From Paenibacillus popilliae ATCC 14706 (GTDB lineage Bacteria > Bacillota > Bacilli > Paenibacillales > Paenibacillaceae), in contig NZ_BALG01000526.1 of NCBI RefSeq assembly GCF_000315235.1, forward strand, positions 1 to 41,945: DNA of 41,945 nucleotides, read 5' to 3'. This document shows, piece by piece, positions 26,442 to 36,207 of the stretch. A model generated the notes under the pieces. It was not told where the DNA came from. It made no database searches and saw only the letters and a list, made by a program, of their open reading frames with translations. A program made the position numbers and the translations under genes. Position 1 is the stretch's first letter, and the number at the start of each line of letters is the position of its first letter.

Positions 26442-29400
26442 TCAAGATTTGATCCCTCTGGGTTTTCTGAAAACCTTTGGAATTGTCATATTACACTCCA
26501 CTTCCATCTTGTTGATAAGTTGAGCCAGCTCGACAATCGTTGGTGCATCGAACATCGCTTTGATAGGTACATTTTTGGACAATTCCTTTCGCATCAATGA
26601 GATGACTTGGGTAGCCAGCAGGGAATGGCCGCCAATGTCAAAGAAGTTCTCCGTCGTGCCAACGGCTTCACGATGCAGGATTTGACACCATATACGGGAT
26701 AACCGAGCCTCCGTTTCATTAACAGGCGTCGCTTGGGCGACACCTGCCGCCGGGTAAGCATCCGGTTGGGGAAGAAGCTCCCGGTTCACCTTCCCTCCCG
26801 CTGTAACAGGAAAAGACGCCAACGCGATATAGAAGGATGGATGCATATATACCGGCAGATGCTGCTTGACTTCACGGCGGATCATATCCAAGGAGTTCGC
26901 TCCATGTTTGCACGTTACATAAGCAACGAGTTGCTTTTCAGGAACAAGCAGGTCATCCCTGACGGTCACCAAAACTTGCTCCACCTCCGGAAGCTGTTCC
27001 AAACAGGCTTCAATTTCTCCAAGCTCCACACGATAACCTCTGATCTTGACTTGAGCATCCTTTCTTCCGATATATTCGACCTGACCGTCGGTGCGATAAC
27101 GCCCATAATCTCCCGTCCGATATAAACGTTCGCCTTGACGGAACGGATGAGGAATAAAAGCCTTGGCCGTTAACTCCGGTTGATGTAGGTAGCCTTGGGC
27201 CAGTCTTGTTCCGCCGATAAACAATTCTCCCGCAACGCCCACCGGAACAGGCTGCTGCAAATGATCCAAAAGATACAGCTGCGTATGAGGCAAAGGCCTT
27301 CCGATCGGGAGTTCCGTGCACTCCTCCTGGAGCGGATCAAGATCATCATAATAGGTAGTTGCGGCTATCGTTGCTTCTGTCGGCCCATAGGCGTTGCTCC
27401 AACGAATGCGCCCCTGCGTGATTTGCCTCCATTTTTTATATATCGCTATCGAGGCTTTCTCTCCCCCGACAGACAGCAGCTTCAAGGATGCAGGGAAAGC
27501 ATCCGTGTCTTCCCACTCGCGAACGAACAGGTGCCAATATGCCGTCGGCAAATAAAGCACGCTGATCTGTTTGGCGTGTAACCAGCGCAGGAACTGATGC
27601 GTATCCAGCACCGATTTGGGACGCAGCACGAGTGTAGCTCCCGCCAGCAGGGCCGGAAACATTTCATGGATGGAGAAGTCGAAGCTGATGGCCGAGAATT
27701 GCACGATCCGGTCATGTTCATTCAGCCTGTTGCCCGCAATAACGGACAGAACATGATCCGCGAGAGAACGCTGTGAAATCATAACCCCTTTAGGTTTGCC
27801 GGTTGACCCTGAGGTATAGATCACGTAAGCGGTTTGGTCCAGGGATACGACTGGTGTCTCGCTTGCCTCCCCCTGGACCGTCTGTCCTTGCGTAAGCTGG
27901 TCAACCAGTATGACATGGTCAGGATTAACCGGCAGCTGATCCATCAAAAGCGAGTGCGTCAGGACAACCGCCATCCGGCTGTTCTCCACCATCCACCTGA
28001 TCCTCTCGGCGGGATACTCCGGATCGAGCGGCACAAAGCACGCCCCTATTTTCAATGTCCCGAGCATGGACGCAACCAGCTCCATCGAGCGCTCCACATA
28101 AATGCCAATGATCGTGCCAGCCCCCGCTTGTCTGGTCCGCAGCATAGACGAAATGGCCTCGGCTTGGGCATGAAGCTCTTCATAGGTCATCGCCCGCTCG
28201 CCATCTTCAATCGCCGCAGCCTGCGGACGCCGCCGCACGGATTGCTCAAAGCGCTGATACATATCTTGGTCCTCTACATGGGCTGCCTCCGTATGATTCC
28301 AATCGACAAGCAGTTGCCTCCGTTCCTCCTCAGTCAACAGAGAAGCACGGGAGATCGCTTCATCCGGCTGCTGCAGCATGCCCTCCAACAGCTGCAAATA
28401 ATGCCTGGCAAACCGCTCTATCGTCGCTCGCTCAAACAAGTCCGCGGCGTATTCGATCGTCACATGGATGTCCTCATCTTCTTCCTCAACAAACATGCTG
28501 AGATCAAACAGCGAATGTTTGTTTTCCAGCTCAACCTGGCTGAATTGTAACAATGGCTTCGGGCAGGCATGCTGCGCATTGTGCAGGGAGAACATCACCT
28601 GAAATACGGGAGAAAAGCCTGAAGTTCTTTCCGGCTGCAGCTCCTGTACCAATTTTTCAAAAGGAATGTCCTGGTGGGAGAATGCCTCCATCGTTGCCTT
28701 TTTAACGCTCGTCAGCAGCTCTCTCCAGGTAAACTCCGGAGACACGCTCGTCCTGATCACCAGCGTATTCACGAAAAATCCGATCAACCTCTCCCATTCC
28801 GTCCGGTTGCGATTGGTCATGGGAGAGCCGACCAGCAGGTCTTGCTCCCCGGTATACCGATAGAGCAGGGCCTGAAATATCGTAAGCAGCGTCATATACA
28901 AAGATACGTTTTCCTGCTTGCCGAATCGCCTTGCTTTTCTGGCAAGCCGGCCCTCCATCGTAAAGCTGATGCTTGAGCCGCGATACGATGGCTGGAGTGG
29001 ACGCGGGCGATCGGTTGGCAATCGCAGGATGGGAAGCTTGCCCTGCAGCTGGTTCTTCCAGTAGCTCAATTGTTTTTCCCATACAACGCCTTGAAGCATA
29101 TTACGCTGCCACACCGCATAATCAACGTATTGCAGGGACAGGGCTTCCGGTTGATAAGCAGGATCATGCTTGCAGCGCGCATAATTTTCCCACCATTCCT
29201 GTTCCAGCAAAGACATGGACCAGCCATCGAAAATGATATGATGCACTACCAACAGCAGAACCCACGCTTCATCATGCACACGGTATAAGCTGGCCCTGAT
29301 TAACGGGTCTCGGGCAAGATCAAACGGCTGCTGTTCCTCCTGCGCGATCAGGGCATGGAGTCTGGATTGTTGATGCTCTCCCTCCACGTTCCTCAAGTCA

Positions 29401-32400
29401 ACCTGCCGTAAGGGATAGGACCAGGAAGGATGAATGATCTGCAGCGGCAATCCGTCCCTATCGACAACATTGGTGCGCAGGCTTTCGTGCCGGTCAATCA
29501 ACTGCCGATAGCTCTTTTCCAGGACAGAGGCATCCAGTTCCCCTTTTATCCTTACCGCCTTGGAGATGTTATACATCGATGTTCCCGGTTGGAGCTGTTC
29601 AAAAAACCATATTCTCTCTTGCGCAAATGAAAGCGGCATATCAGGCTCACGCTGTACAGGAGCGATGCTTTCGATTGAAAGATGTTTGTGCTGCCCGAGG
29701 CAATGCTCCAAATGTGCGCTGAAGTCACGCAACTGCGGAAACTCAAAAATCGTATACAAGGGCAAATCGGTCTGAAAAGCACTTTTCACCCGCGAAATCA
29801 CCTTTATTGCCAATAAAGAGTGCCCGCCCAGCTCAAAAAATTGGTCTTCCAGCCCGACGTTTTCGCATCCCAGGATGTCTGCCCAGATCATGGCGACGCC
29901 CTTTTCCGTCGCTGTAACCGGAGCCGTTTTCTCTTTCCCGGTTAGGTTTCGCTTGGGCTGCGGCAGAGCAGATCGGCTTACCTTTCCGCTCGGTGATAAT
30001 GGCAGCTCCTCCAGCTTCATGAAAATCGTAGGAAGCATGTAGTCCGGCAGCTTCTTTTTCAAATGCTCCCTTACCTCATGTTCAACGATATCCCGATCAG
30101 CAACGAGATATGCCACCAGCTCCTGCGTCGATTGATGTTCCTTCCAACCCACGACCACCGTCTCCCGGATTCCAGGAAAGGTGCTGATGACCGCTTCAAC
30201 TTCACCCGGTTCCACGCGAAAACCACGAATTTTGACCTGCTCATCTATTCTGCCTAAAAATTCAACCTCACCGCTTGGCAGGAAACGGGCCAAATCGCCC
30301 GATCTGTACATGCGCTGATCCGGTTCCTGCGCGAACGGATTCGGAACGAAGCTATCCGCCGTAAGCTCCTCCCGGTTCAAATACCCTCTCGCCAAACAAA
30401 TACCGCCAATGTACAGCTCCCCGGATACGCCAACGGGCACAGGCTGAAGCTGGCTGTCGAGGATATATATCTCGCAGTTGTCAATCGGTTTTCCGATCGG
30501 CGGAAGCGACTCGACTGTGTCTATATCCTCAATCCTATATGCGGTCACGACATGAGTTTCCGTTGGCCCGTAGTGATTTTGAACCGTGCAATGCCCCAGT
30601 TTTTTCAACCAGTTTCTGATCTGCGGCGTAATGCGCAGCTGCTCTCCCGAGACGGTAATATCTGTGATCGCATATTCAATGCCTTCGATCGGTTCGGCAG
30701 CCTCGGCCAATTGCTGCAAGCTGATGTAGGGCAAATGCAGGCGCTTAATCTTATGGTCAGCCATTAGCTCAAGCAGGCGCTCCGGGTTTTTGCGGGTCTT
30801 CTCATCAACGACAATGACCGTTCCCCCGTTACCGAAGGCCGAAAACATCTCGTGACACGACATATCAAAATTCAGGGTAGAGAATTGAAGCACCGTCGCC
30901 TGATGCGGCGAGTTCAAATTTTTATTCTGCCAGGCGATCAGATTCACGATCGGACGATGGTTCATCACGATGCCTTTCGGCTTGCCCGTTGAGCCGGAAG
31001 TATACAGAATATATAGCATATGATCGGGACCTACGCCGGAAGCCGGAGCCTCGGCAGCCGCCGCAAGCTCTTGCATATGATCCAGAAGGAACAGGCTTGA
31101 GTTAACCCCACCGAGCAATGAGACAAGGGAGGACTGGGTAATCACAACCGGAACTTGGGTATCCTCCAACATGTAGATCAGACGGTCCTGAGGATATTGC
31201 GGGTCAAGCGGTACATAAGCCCCGCCTGCCTTCAGTACGCCGAGTACCGCAACGACCATTGCCAACGATCGGTTCATGCAGATGCCAACGCACACATCCG
31301 GGCCAACCCCATAGGCTTGCAGATTGAAAGCCAGCCCGTTGGACAGGTGATCCAATTCCTGATACGTTAGGCACGTATCCTTGAATGTGACGGCCGTTTT
31401 GTCAGGAGTTCGCTTGGCCTGCCGTACCAAAAAATCGTGCAGGCAGATGTCATCCGGGTAGGGAACGGCTGTCTGATTCCATTGGTACAGGAGTTGCTGG
31501 CGTTCCTCGCTGGACATGAGCGGAAGCTGTGAAATCGGCAGGTCCGGATTCTCGACGACTCCCCGCAATAAAAGCAGGTAGTGTTCGATAAGGTGAGCGA
31601 TGGTGTCTCCTGCGAACCGATCCGTACGATACTCGACTCCCCCCGACATGCCTTCCGCGTTCTCAATCAGGGTCAGCTCCAGATCAAACTTTGACGTTTG
31701 GTTGTCCACCTCAAGAGACCGCACCTGAAGCCCGTCCAGATTCAGCCCAACATCGTCGTTCAGATTGAACAGCACTTGAAACAACGGCGTTCCACTTTCA
31801 TTTCTGTCTGGCTGTACCGCCACGACAATCGTATCGAACGGCACATCCTGATTCGCATACGCAGCCAGCGTTTCTTGTTTGACCTGATGCAGGAGGTCCA
31901 CAAAGGACATTTCCCCGAGCAAAGAGGTACGAATCGCCAGCGTGTTTACGAAAAAACCGATCAGATTCTCGACTTCTTCCAGCTTGCGGTTGGCAATCGG
32001 CGTGCCAACGATCAGATCCGCTTGTCCTGTGTATCGGAAAAGAAGAATGATATAGACGGTTAAAAATGCCATAAATGGAGTTGCCCCGTGACTCCGGCTA
32101 AGCTGCTTTACCGAGGCAGTCAAGCCAGAGGGAAGCGCCAACGAGGCAAATGCACCTGTAAACGTTTGCCGGGAAGGACTCGGAAAATCATACGGAAGCT
32201 GCAATACCGGCAAATTTCCGCTCAGCTTTTCCTTCCAATAAGACAACTGCCGCTCGATTTCGCTTCCCTTCAAGTATTCATTCTGCCAGTGTGCATAATC
32301 CGCGTATTGGATCGCCAATGGCGGGAGAGGAGAAGCTTCATCATGTACGTTGGCGCGATACAGAACCTCCAGTTCATGGCACAAGATGCCCGTTGACCAG

Positions 32401-32945
32401 CCGTCAAACACGATGTGATGGATGTTGAGCATAAAAAAATGATCGTCCGGCTGCATGCAAATCAGCCTGGAGCGCATCAGCGGACCACTCGATAAATCAA
32501 ACGGCGTCTGTGCTTCCTGCTGGAGCAGTTCCATAGCCGCAAGCTCCCTGTCCGCTTCGGGAAGCTGCGTTACATCTGTCACATTCCATTTGTATTTAGG
32601 CAGATCAAGGATCATTTGAACGGGCTCTCCGTCCTGGACGAGAAATATGGTCCGAAGCGACTCGTGCCTGCTGACGATTTGCTGGAGACTTTGCTGTAAT
32701 GCACCCGTGTCTAGCTTTCCTTGGAGACGGAACAGGAACGGAATATTGTAACATGCGTTTTGCGGATATAGTCGATCCAGAAACCAAAGCCTTTTTTGAG
32801 CAGAGGACACCGGAGAAGGACCTGTCCGCAGTACAGGTTGAACGGTTGTCTGTACAGCCGTGCTTTCCCCTCTATGTTGCAGCAGTTTATTGATCAATTC
32901 CTGTTTGGCCGCATGAATTGCTGGCTTGCGAGTGCCCGTCTCCAT
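26442..32945 (-). CDS. NRPS-1: C-A-T-C-A-T, middle subunit
   Basis: 2167 aa. A short N-terminal tail, then C1 (HHIVFDGWS near 175), A1 (YTSGSTGKPKG near 645), T1 (LGGHSLL near 1040), C2 (HHIIFDGWS near 1233), A2 (YTSGSTGKPKG near 1706) and T2 (GGHSLL near 2102). No epimerisation domain and no TE. All core motifs look intact in both A domains. Hand-aligned pockets are DMHHTSHVVK for A1 and DFHYSGAIAK for A2. The HVVK ending of A1 is shared with proline-type codes but the front half is not, and I do not assign either. The ATG lies 8-9 nt after GGGAGGAG and 41 nt after the kinase gene. Starting with C and lacking TE, it should act between NRPS-3 and NRPS-2. Confidence 0.96.
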   Translation of the reverse strand: METGTRKPAIHAAKQELINKLLQHRGESTAVQTTVQPVLRTGPSPVSSAQKRLWFLDRLYPQNACYNIPFLFRLQGKLDTGALQQSLQQIVSRHESLRTIFLVQDGEPVQMILDLPKYKWNVTDVTQLPEADRELAAMELLQQEAQTPFDLSSGPLMRSRLICMQPDDHFFMLNIHHIVFDGWSTGILCHELEVLYRANVHDEASPLPPLAIQYADYAHWQNEYLKGSEIERQLSYWKEKLSGNLPVLQLPYDFPSPSRQTFTGAFASLALPSGLTASVKQLSRSHGATPFMAFLTVYIILLFRYTGQADLIVGTPIANRKLEEVENLIGFFVNTLAIRTSLLGEMSFVDLLHQVKQETLAAYANQDVPFDTIVVAVQPDRNESGTPLFQVLFNLNDDVGLNLDGLQVRSLEVDNQTSKFDLELTLIENAEGMSGGVEYRTDRFAGDTIAHLIEHYLLLLRGVVENPDLPISQLPLMSSEERQQLLYQWNQTAVPYPDDICLHDFLVRQAKRTPDKTAVTFKDTCLTYQELDHLSNGLAFNLQAYGVGPDVCVGICMNRSLAMVVAVLGVLKAGGAYVPLDPQYPQDRLIYMLEDTQVPVVITQSSLVSLLGGVNSSLFLLDHMQELAAAAEAPASGVGPDHMLYILYTSGSTGKPKGIVMNHRPIVNLIAWQNKNLNSPHQATVLQFSTLNFDMSCHEMFSAFGNGGTVIVVDEKTRKNPERLLELMADHKIKRLHLPYISLQQLAEAAEPIEGIEYAITDITVSGEQLRITPQIRNWLKKLGHCTVQNHYGPTETHVVTAYRIEDIDTVESLPPIGKPIDNCEIYILDSQLQPVPVGVSGELYIGGICLARGYLNREELTADSFVPNPFAQEPDQRMYRSGDLARFLPSGEVEFLGRIDEQVKIRGFRVEPGEVEAVISTFPGIRETVVVGWKEHQSTQELVAYLVADRDIVEHEVREHLKKKLPDYMLPTIFMKLEELPLSPSGKVSRSALPQPKRNLTGKEKTAPVTATEKGVAMIWADILGCENVGLEDQFFELGGHSLLAIKVISRVKSAFQTDLPLYTIFEFPQLRDFSAHLEHCLGQHKHLSIESIAPVQREPDMPLSFAQERIWFFEQLQPGTSMYNISKAVRIKGELDASVLEKSYRQLIDRHESLRTNVVDRDGLPLQIIHPSWSYPLRQVDLRNVEGEHQQSRLHALIAQEEQQPFDLARDPLIRASLYRVHDEAWVLLLVVHHIIFDGWSMSLLEQEWWENYARCKHDPAYQPEALSLQYVDYAVWQRNMLQGVVWEKQLSYWKNQLQGKLPILRLPTDRPRPLQPSYRGSSISFTMEGRLARKARRFGKQENVSLYMTLLTIFQALLYRYTGEQDLLVGSPMTNRNRTEWERLIGFFVNTLVIRTSVSPEFTWRELLTSVKKATMEAFSHQDIPFEKLVQELQPERTSGFSPVFQVMFSLHNAQHACPKPLLQFSQVELENKHSLFDLSMFVEEEDEDIHVTIEYAADLFERATIERFARHYLQLLEGMLQQPDEAISRASLLTEEERRQLLVDWNHTEAAHVEDQDMYQRFEQSVRRRPQAAAIEDGERAMTYEELHAQAEAISSMLRTRQAGAGTIIGIYVERSMELVASMLGTLKIGACFVPLDPEYPAERIRWMVENSRMAVVLTHSLLMDQLPVNPDHVILVDQLTQGQTVQGEASETPVVSLDQTAYVIYTSGSTGKPKGVMISQRSLADHVLSVIAGNRLNEHDRIVQFSAISFDFSIHEMFPALLAGATLVLRPKSVLDTHQFLRWLHAKQISVLYLPTAYWHLFVREWEDTDAFPASLKLLSVGGEKASIAIYKKWRQITQGRIRWSNAYGPTEATIAATTYYDDLDPLQEECTELPIGRPLPHTQLYLLDHLQQPVPVGVAGELFIGGTRLAQGYLHQPELTAKAFIPHPFRQGERLYRTGDYGRYRTDGQVEYIGRKDAQVKIRGYRVELGEIEACLEQLPEVEQVLVTVRDDLLVPEKQLVAYVTCKHGANSLDMIRREVKQHLPVYMHPSFYIALASFPVTAGGKVNRELLPQPDAYPAAGVAQATPVNETEARLSRIWCQILHREAVGTTENFFDIGGHSLLATQVISLMRKELSKNVPIKAMFDAPTIVELAQLINKMEVECNMTIPKVFRKPRGIKS

Positions 32946-32986
32946 TTCAAATTCTCCTCCCGTAGGATCTGATTAATAGCTGTCTG

Positions 32987-33889
32987 TTATAAGCAGCGTA
33001 GCGTATTGGTGTGGAAAATCGTAACCTCGCCATGCAATGTGCTCATCAAATGGTAAGCTTTATGTAGTTGCCGGCCGTACTCGACATCGGTCTGGTCCAG
33101 CAATATCCCGATGCAAGTACCGCTATGCGTAATCACAATGCCTAGCCCGTTGACCGCATTGCAGATGTCGAGCACCTGATCCATTTGCCTTTTTTCCAGC
33201 AGTCGCTGATTCAGAATTGCACTTCGCGTGGAAATCTCACCCATAGCCTTTAGGTTGTGTCCTTTAATGGCGGAGGAAATGCTTGCGAGCAGGTCGTCGT
33301 ATTCGGATTTCTCCGCTGCACCATAGGACCTGGAGATTTTGTTGAACTCGGCCGTATCGACTTCACCGCCCTCATCAATGCTTACAATTGACAGGTGGGG
33401 TACTAGGCCCAGACACTCACGGAGCCTTACAGCGTGATGGTAATAAGAAACAATCCCGTCATACATCACTCCGTCAGTCGACTCAATCTCCTGAATGAAC
33501 CATTCCATCCGCTCTCTTGACAAATGTAAAGCAAAGCAATGATCAATGGCGCGGGCTGTTGCCACAATATCTGCCGAGGAACTGGCTAAGCCTTTGCCGA
33601 CTGGAATATTGCTATTGATTTCAATCACGCCACCGATAGGAAGGTCGTAAAGTTGAAGAATCCGAAGCGCGATTTGCCTCGATTTCAATCGATAGCTGGG
33701 GGATACAATCAGATCAGGGAAGTCTGGCCGCGACTCAAACGTGACTTGTGAATAACGGTTGATTGGCAGCGTGATCAGAAAGTTCTGCTCATCTGTTCCA
33801 ACACCCTGAAGCAATTCGCCGAAGGTTCCAAATGACTTGCCTACGCCGATAGGCTTGGCTACATTTTTTTCTTCCAAATACGGACTCAT
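32987..33889 (-). CDS. PduX-like GHMP kinase, probable L-threonine (or serine) kinase
   Basis: A 300-aa GHMP-superfamily kinase. It has the ATP-binding motif NIPVGKGLASSSAD (94-107), the opening FGTFGELLQG typical of PduX-type threonine kinases and a C-terminal THSGTCIGIL strand. PduX makes O-phospho-L-threonine for cobalamin. Here there are no cobalamin genes; the neighbours are an ArgH-like lyase (18 nt upstream) and, later in the operon, an SbnA-like enzyme. Kinase, SbnA-like enzyme and lyase together match the set assigned to 2,3-diaminobutyrate in friulimicin and pacidamycin clusters (from memory). I infer phosphorylation of threonine to prime beta-replacement; serine, giving 2,3-diaminopropionate, cannot be excluded. 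Confidence 0.87.
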   Translation of the reverse strand: MSPYLEEKNVAKPIGVGKSFGTFGELLQGVGTDEQNFLITLPINRYSQVTFESRPDFPDLIVSPSYRLKSRQIALRILQLYDLPIGGVIEINSNIPVGKGLASSSADIVATARAIDHCFALHLSRERMEWFIQEIESTDGVMYDGIVSYYHHAVRLRECLGLVPHLSIVSIDEGGEVDTAEFNKISRSYGAAEKSEYDDLLASISSAIKGHNLKAMGEISTRSAILNQRLLEKRQMDQVLDICNAVNGLGIVITHSGTCIGILLDQTDVEYGRQLHKAYHLMSTLHGEVTIFHTNTLRCL

Positions 33890-33907
33890 CTGACAATCCC
33901 CCTAGAT

Positions 33908-35389
33908 TCAACAAAGTAAATAAGTTCGGCTTTGCTCTTGCTTCTTATGCAAATCCTTCCATCGTAAGGTTCGCTCCCGTTCTTGGATCGATAGCAGTGC
34001 GGCCACTTGATCCGGATGGGTAGAACCGAGAGATTTCTTTATGGTCAATCCGGACTCGGCAGAAAAGCACCGGATTAATACATCCGCTTGGATCTCGGCT
34101 GGATAGCCCAGCTCGCGGCACAACTCCTGCAGCAAATGCGGGTCAACGTCCGCGGGCAGCCTGCCTTGATCCATCATGGCTGTAATATACTTTCCTGCCA
34201 CGATCTGTGCTTTTCGGTACGGAATATCAAATCGCAACGTCAATTGATTCGCTAAAGAGAAGCCACCGAAAAATTCCTTGGTGCACAGTCGTTCCATTTG
34301 TTCCCGATCAAACCTCATATGCGAAATCACATAAGTCAACAACTGGACTGCGGTTTGCATCGTCGCGAGCATCGTTAACAAGTTGCTTCCTCCCTCTTTT
34401 GCTGTCTCGACCATATTGGTGTAAGGTGTCCTTTGCTGCCCCATAACAAGGTCTATGTAATACGCCGGGATATGAGCCAATTTTCCTCTAATTCGTTCTA
34501 AAACGGTAAAATTTTTCTTCTGCGGCATCGCTGAAGAAATTCCGCATAAATGATCGGGCAAATCCATGAATCTATATTCGCTGCTGCCCCAGTTCATGAA
34601 ATCCGTCACAAATCGGGTTAAGGCGACGCTGGCAGTAGACAACTCGGCACCGATAAGCAGCATAAATTCCTTGGAGGCAACGCCCATTAAGGCATGCCGG
34701 CAGTACCTTGTAAAACCGAGCATCTGTGCCATACGCATTCGATCCCACGGTAATTCGAGGCCCGACATCGCGCCCGAGCCTAACGGGCATGTATCCATGC
34801 TCATCCATTGGCTGTGCAAACGGTCGATGGTGTGGCCTATCTGTTCGTTCATGGCCGTAAAATAGAAACCGACGCTAATGATCTGTGCCGATTGATAATG
34901 CGTATAACCTGGCATTCGCACATGCACATGCTCCTGTGCCAATGGATGCATCGCATCGGAAAGTAAAAGAAACGCTTCGATGATCTCGAGCAGCTTGTCC
35001 CTTGCCAGCATCACCTGTGCGGTTGCCTGCACATCATTGCGGCTTCTGTCGAGATGCCATGCTGTCATCGAATGGCTTGTATTCTGCTCCACATAACGCT
35101 CAATGGCAAATAATATATCTGTCATATTTGCCTGTGGGTTACCAACTAATGTCTCGATATCTATCTGATCCAACTGAAGGATAATCGCTTGCAAAGCTTC
35201 CATATCGAGCAATCCCATCCGGGCATACTCCATCGAAATCACTTTCTCAATCCGTAGATAATAGGGCAGTAGATGCTCAACCTCGTATGTAAATTGCGGA
35301 TGTAGAATCTCGTCATGGATGAAGGTACTTGGTTGTTCGAGCAGCCGGCCAGTGATAGCACTTTGACCTAACTCATTGAACAGGTTCAT
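33908..35389 (-). CDS. Argininosuccinate lyase-like enzyme, probable fumarate-releasing lyase
   Basis: 493 aa, fumarase/aspartase superfamily, first gene of the operon. It keeps the three ArgH blocks with changes: WHLDRSRNDVQAT (111-123; HTARSRNDQVAT in ArgH), GYTHYQSAQ with the catalytic-type His164 and Tyr where ArgH has Leu, and GISSAMPQKKNF (283-294) holding the mobile-loop serine. These changes, and the lack of other arginine genes, argue against a plain ArgH. In the inferred route it would split an N-substituted aspartate into fumarate and the 2,3-diamino acid. GGGAGG precedes the ATG. Family is certain, substrate inferred. Confidence 0.88.
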   Translation of the reverse strand: MNLFNELGQSAITGRLLEQPSTFIHDEILHPQFTYEVEHLLPYYLRIEKVISMEYARMGLLDMEALQAIILQLDQIDIETLVGNPQANMTDILFAIERYVEQNTSHSMTAWHLDRSRNDVQATAQVMLARDKLLEIIEAFLLLSDAMHPLAQEHVHVRMPGYTHYQSAQIISVGFYFTAMNEQIGHTIDRLHSQWMSMDTCPLGSGAMSGLELPWDRMRMAQMLGFTRYCRHALMGVASKEFMLLIGAELSTASVALTRFVTDFMNWGSSEYRFMDLPDHLCGISSAMPQKKNFTVLERIRGKLAHIPAYYIDLVMGQQRTPYTNMVETAKEGGSNLLTMLATMQTAVQLLTYVISHMRFDREQMERLCTKEFFGGFSLANQLTLRFDIPYRKAQIVAGKYITAMMDQGRLPADVDPHLLQELCRELGYPAEIQADVLIRCFSAESGLTIKKSLGSTHPDQVAALLSIQERERTLRWKDLHKKQEQSRTYLLC

Positions 35390-35860
35390 TATCTCCCTCC
35401 CGTTTTAAAAAATGATATTGGAAAAGAAGAGAAACATAATGATAGGAAACTTGTTGTGAAGAGTGAAAAGATTCTGGGTAGAAAAGCCAACCTTGATCAA
35501 TGCAGACTGGTTTTATGAGGAAGGGGTGTTACATTCACTACTGTAGAAAAAATGAGTTGTGTATATGGATGGGCTAAGTTTATATTTTTTGCAAAAATCG
35601 AAATAATATCTTATTTAATATATGTTTAACACACTTCTCATGTCGAAGTAACTAGAATGATGTTGTCGAAACTTCTTTTTTTTATGGATGATTCACGTTT
35701 GGATCTCCGTTTTCGGAAAGCTGGCGGAGATGGCCTGAGAGAAGCCGATGAGGTTGTCGACACAGGTGTCTTGATGCGGAGGAGATCATTGTAGCAATCT
35801 ATTTTTTCGCTATGGAGAACGGAAGAACAAACGGCACTGAAACGACTCAACGGGTAGCAG
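35390..35860 (-). promoter_or_regulatory. Upstream region of the NRPS operon, candidate promoter
   Basis: AT-rich, about 470 bp, no convincing gene; the minus-strand frame 35638-35850 lacks a ribosome site and motif. A possible sigma-A promoter on the minus strand is TCGACA (35641-35646), an 18-bp spacer and TATATT (35617-35622). It would leave a leader of about 220 nt before the ArgH-like gene. Two TGTCGAA heptamers about 23 bp apart (near 35641 and 35663) overlap or lie upstream of the -35 and could be an operator. I see no T-box or riboswitch signature. Confidence 0.3.
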
Positions 35861-35994
35861 TAGGATGCGACAGCGAAAAATGATTATAAAATATTTTACC
35901 ATAATTATGTAAGAATTGTGGGGCGAATCCTCCGGGGATTTTATGTGCACTATACATTCACACTAGATAATACTCTTACATACCAATATGATCA
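35861..35994 (-). repeat. CRISPR leader copy B with an 11-bp repeat remnant
   Basis: TAGGATGCGAC at 35861-35871 equals the last 11 bases of the array repeat. It is followed by GCGAAAAATGATT and then by sequence close to copy A from ATATTTTACC onward (35891 to 35994, about 85-90% identical by eye), including the near-palindrome AATCCTCCGGGGATT. Copy B has 5 nt where copy A has 84. No further repeats lie to its left. It faces the same way as the real array 33 kb away. Confidence 0.8.
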
Positions 35995-36138
35995 TCGGCA
36001 AACTTTCTCTATTTTCGAACAATTGTTACGAATGGGATGAAAAAAAGTGCGTGACAGAACTATACGAATTAGAGAAAATCAGAGGGATGTTCATGAAATG
36101 TAATTCCTTGGTTTTGTTGCCTTCCTACCGGAATTGAC
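35994..36138. repeat. ~145-bp direct repeat, copy 1
   Basis: Starts ATCGGCAAACTTTCTCTATT, contains ACGAATGGGATGAAAAAA and ATGTAATTCCTTGGTTTTGT, and ends near CGGAATTG. It recurs in the same orientation at 36408-36551. No gene is evident inside it. It begins exactly where the leader-copy homology ends. Confidence 0.8.
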
Positions 36139-36207
36139 AGGATGTTCCGTTAAAGAGGAGGGGCAGTTTTTCAGAGTGCGGATTCGCGGGAATGGTAAGC
36201 ATGAGGA

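Noticed and set aside
26442-32945. Epimerisation domains or a starter lipid-accepting C domain in NRPS-1
   Set aside because: No E-domain motifs are present, and C1 opens like an ordinary elongation C domain (SSAQKRLWFLDRL).
4280-35389. A viomycin/capreomycin-type cluster, suggested by KamA, an SbnA-like enzyme and NRPS genes
   Set aside because: There is no capreomycidine pathway, no SbnB/VioK-type dehydrogenase, no carbamoyltransferase and no phosphotransferase resistance gene, and the module layout differs.
33908-35389. Ordinary argininosuccinate lyase of arginine synthesis
   Set aside because: No ArgG or other arginine gene is adjacent, conserved blocks are altered, and it leads an operon with a kinase and NRPS genes.
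35400-35640. T-box or riboswitch in the long leader before the ArgH-like gene
   Set aside because: I found no GGTGG-type T-box core and no conserved aptamer pattern; only weak stems.
35638-35850. A 70-codon minus-strand frame before the NRPS operon
   Set aside because: Ser/Arg-rich, no ribosome site, no motif, and in the likely promoter region.
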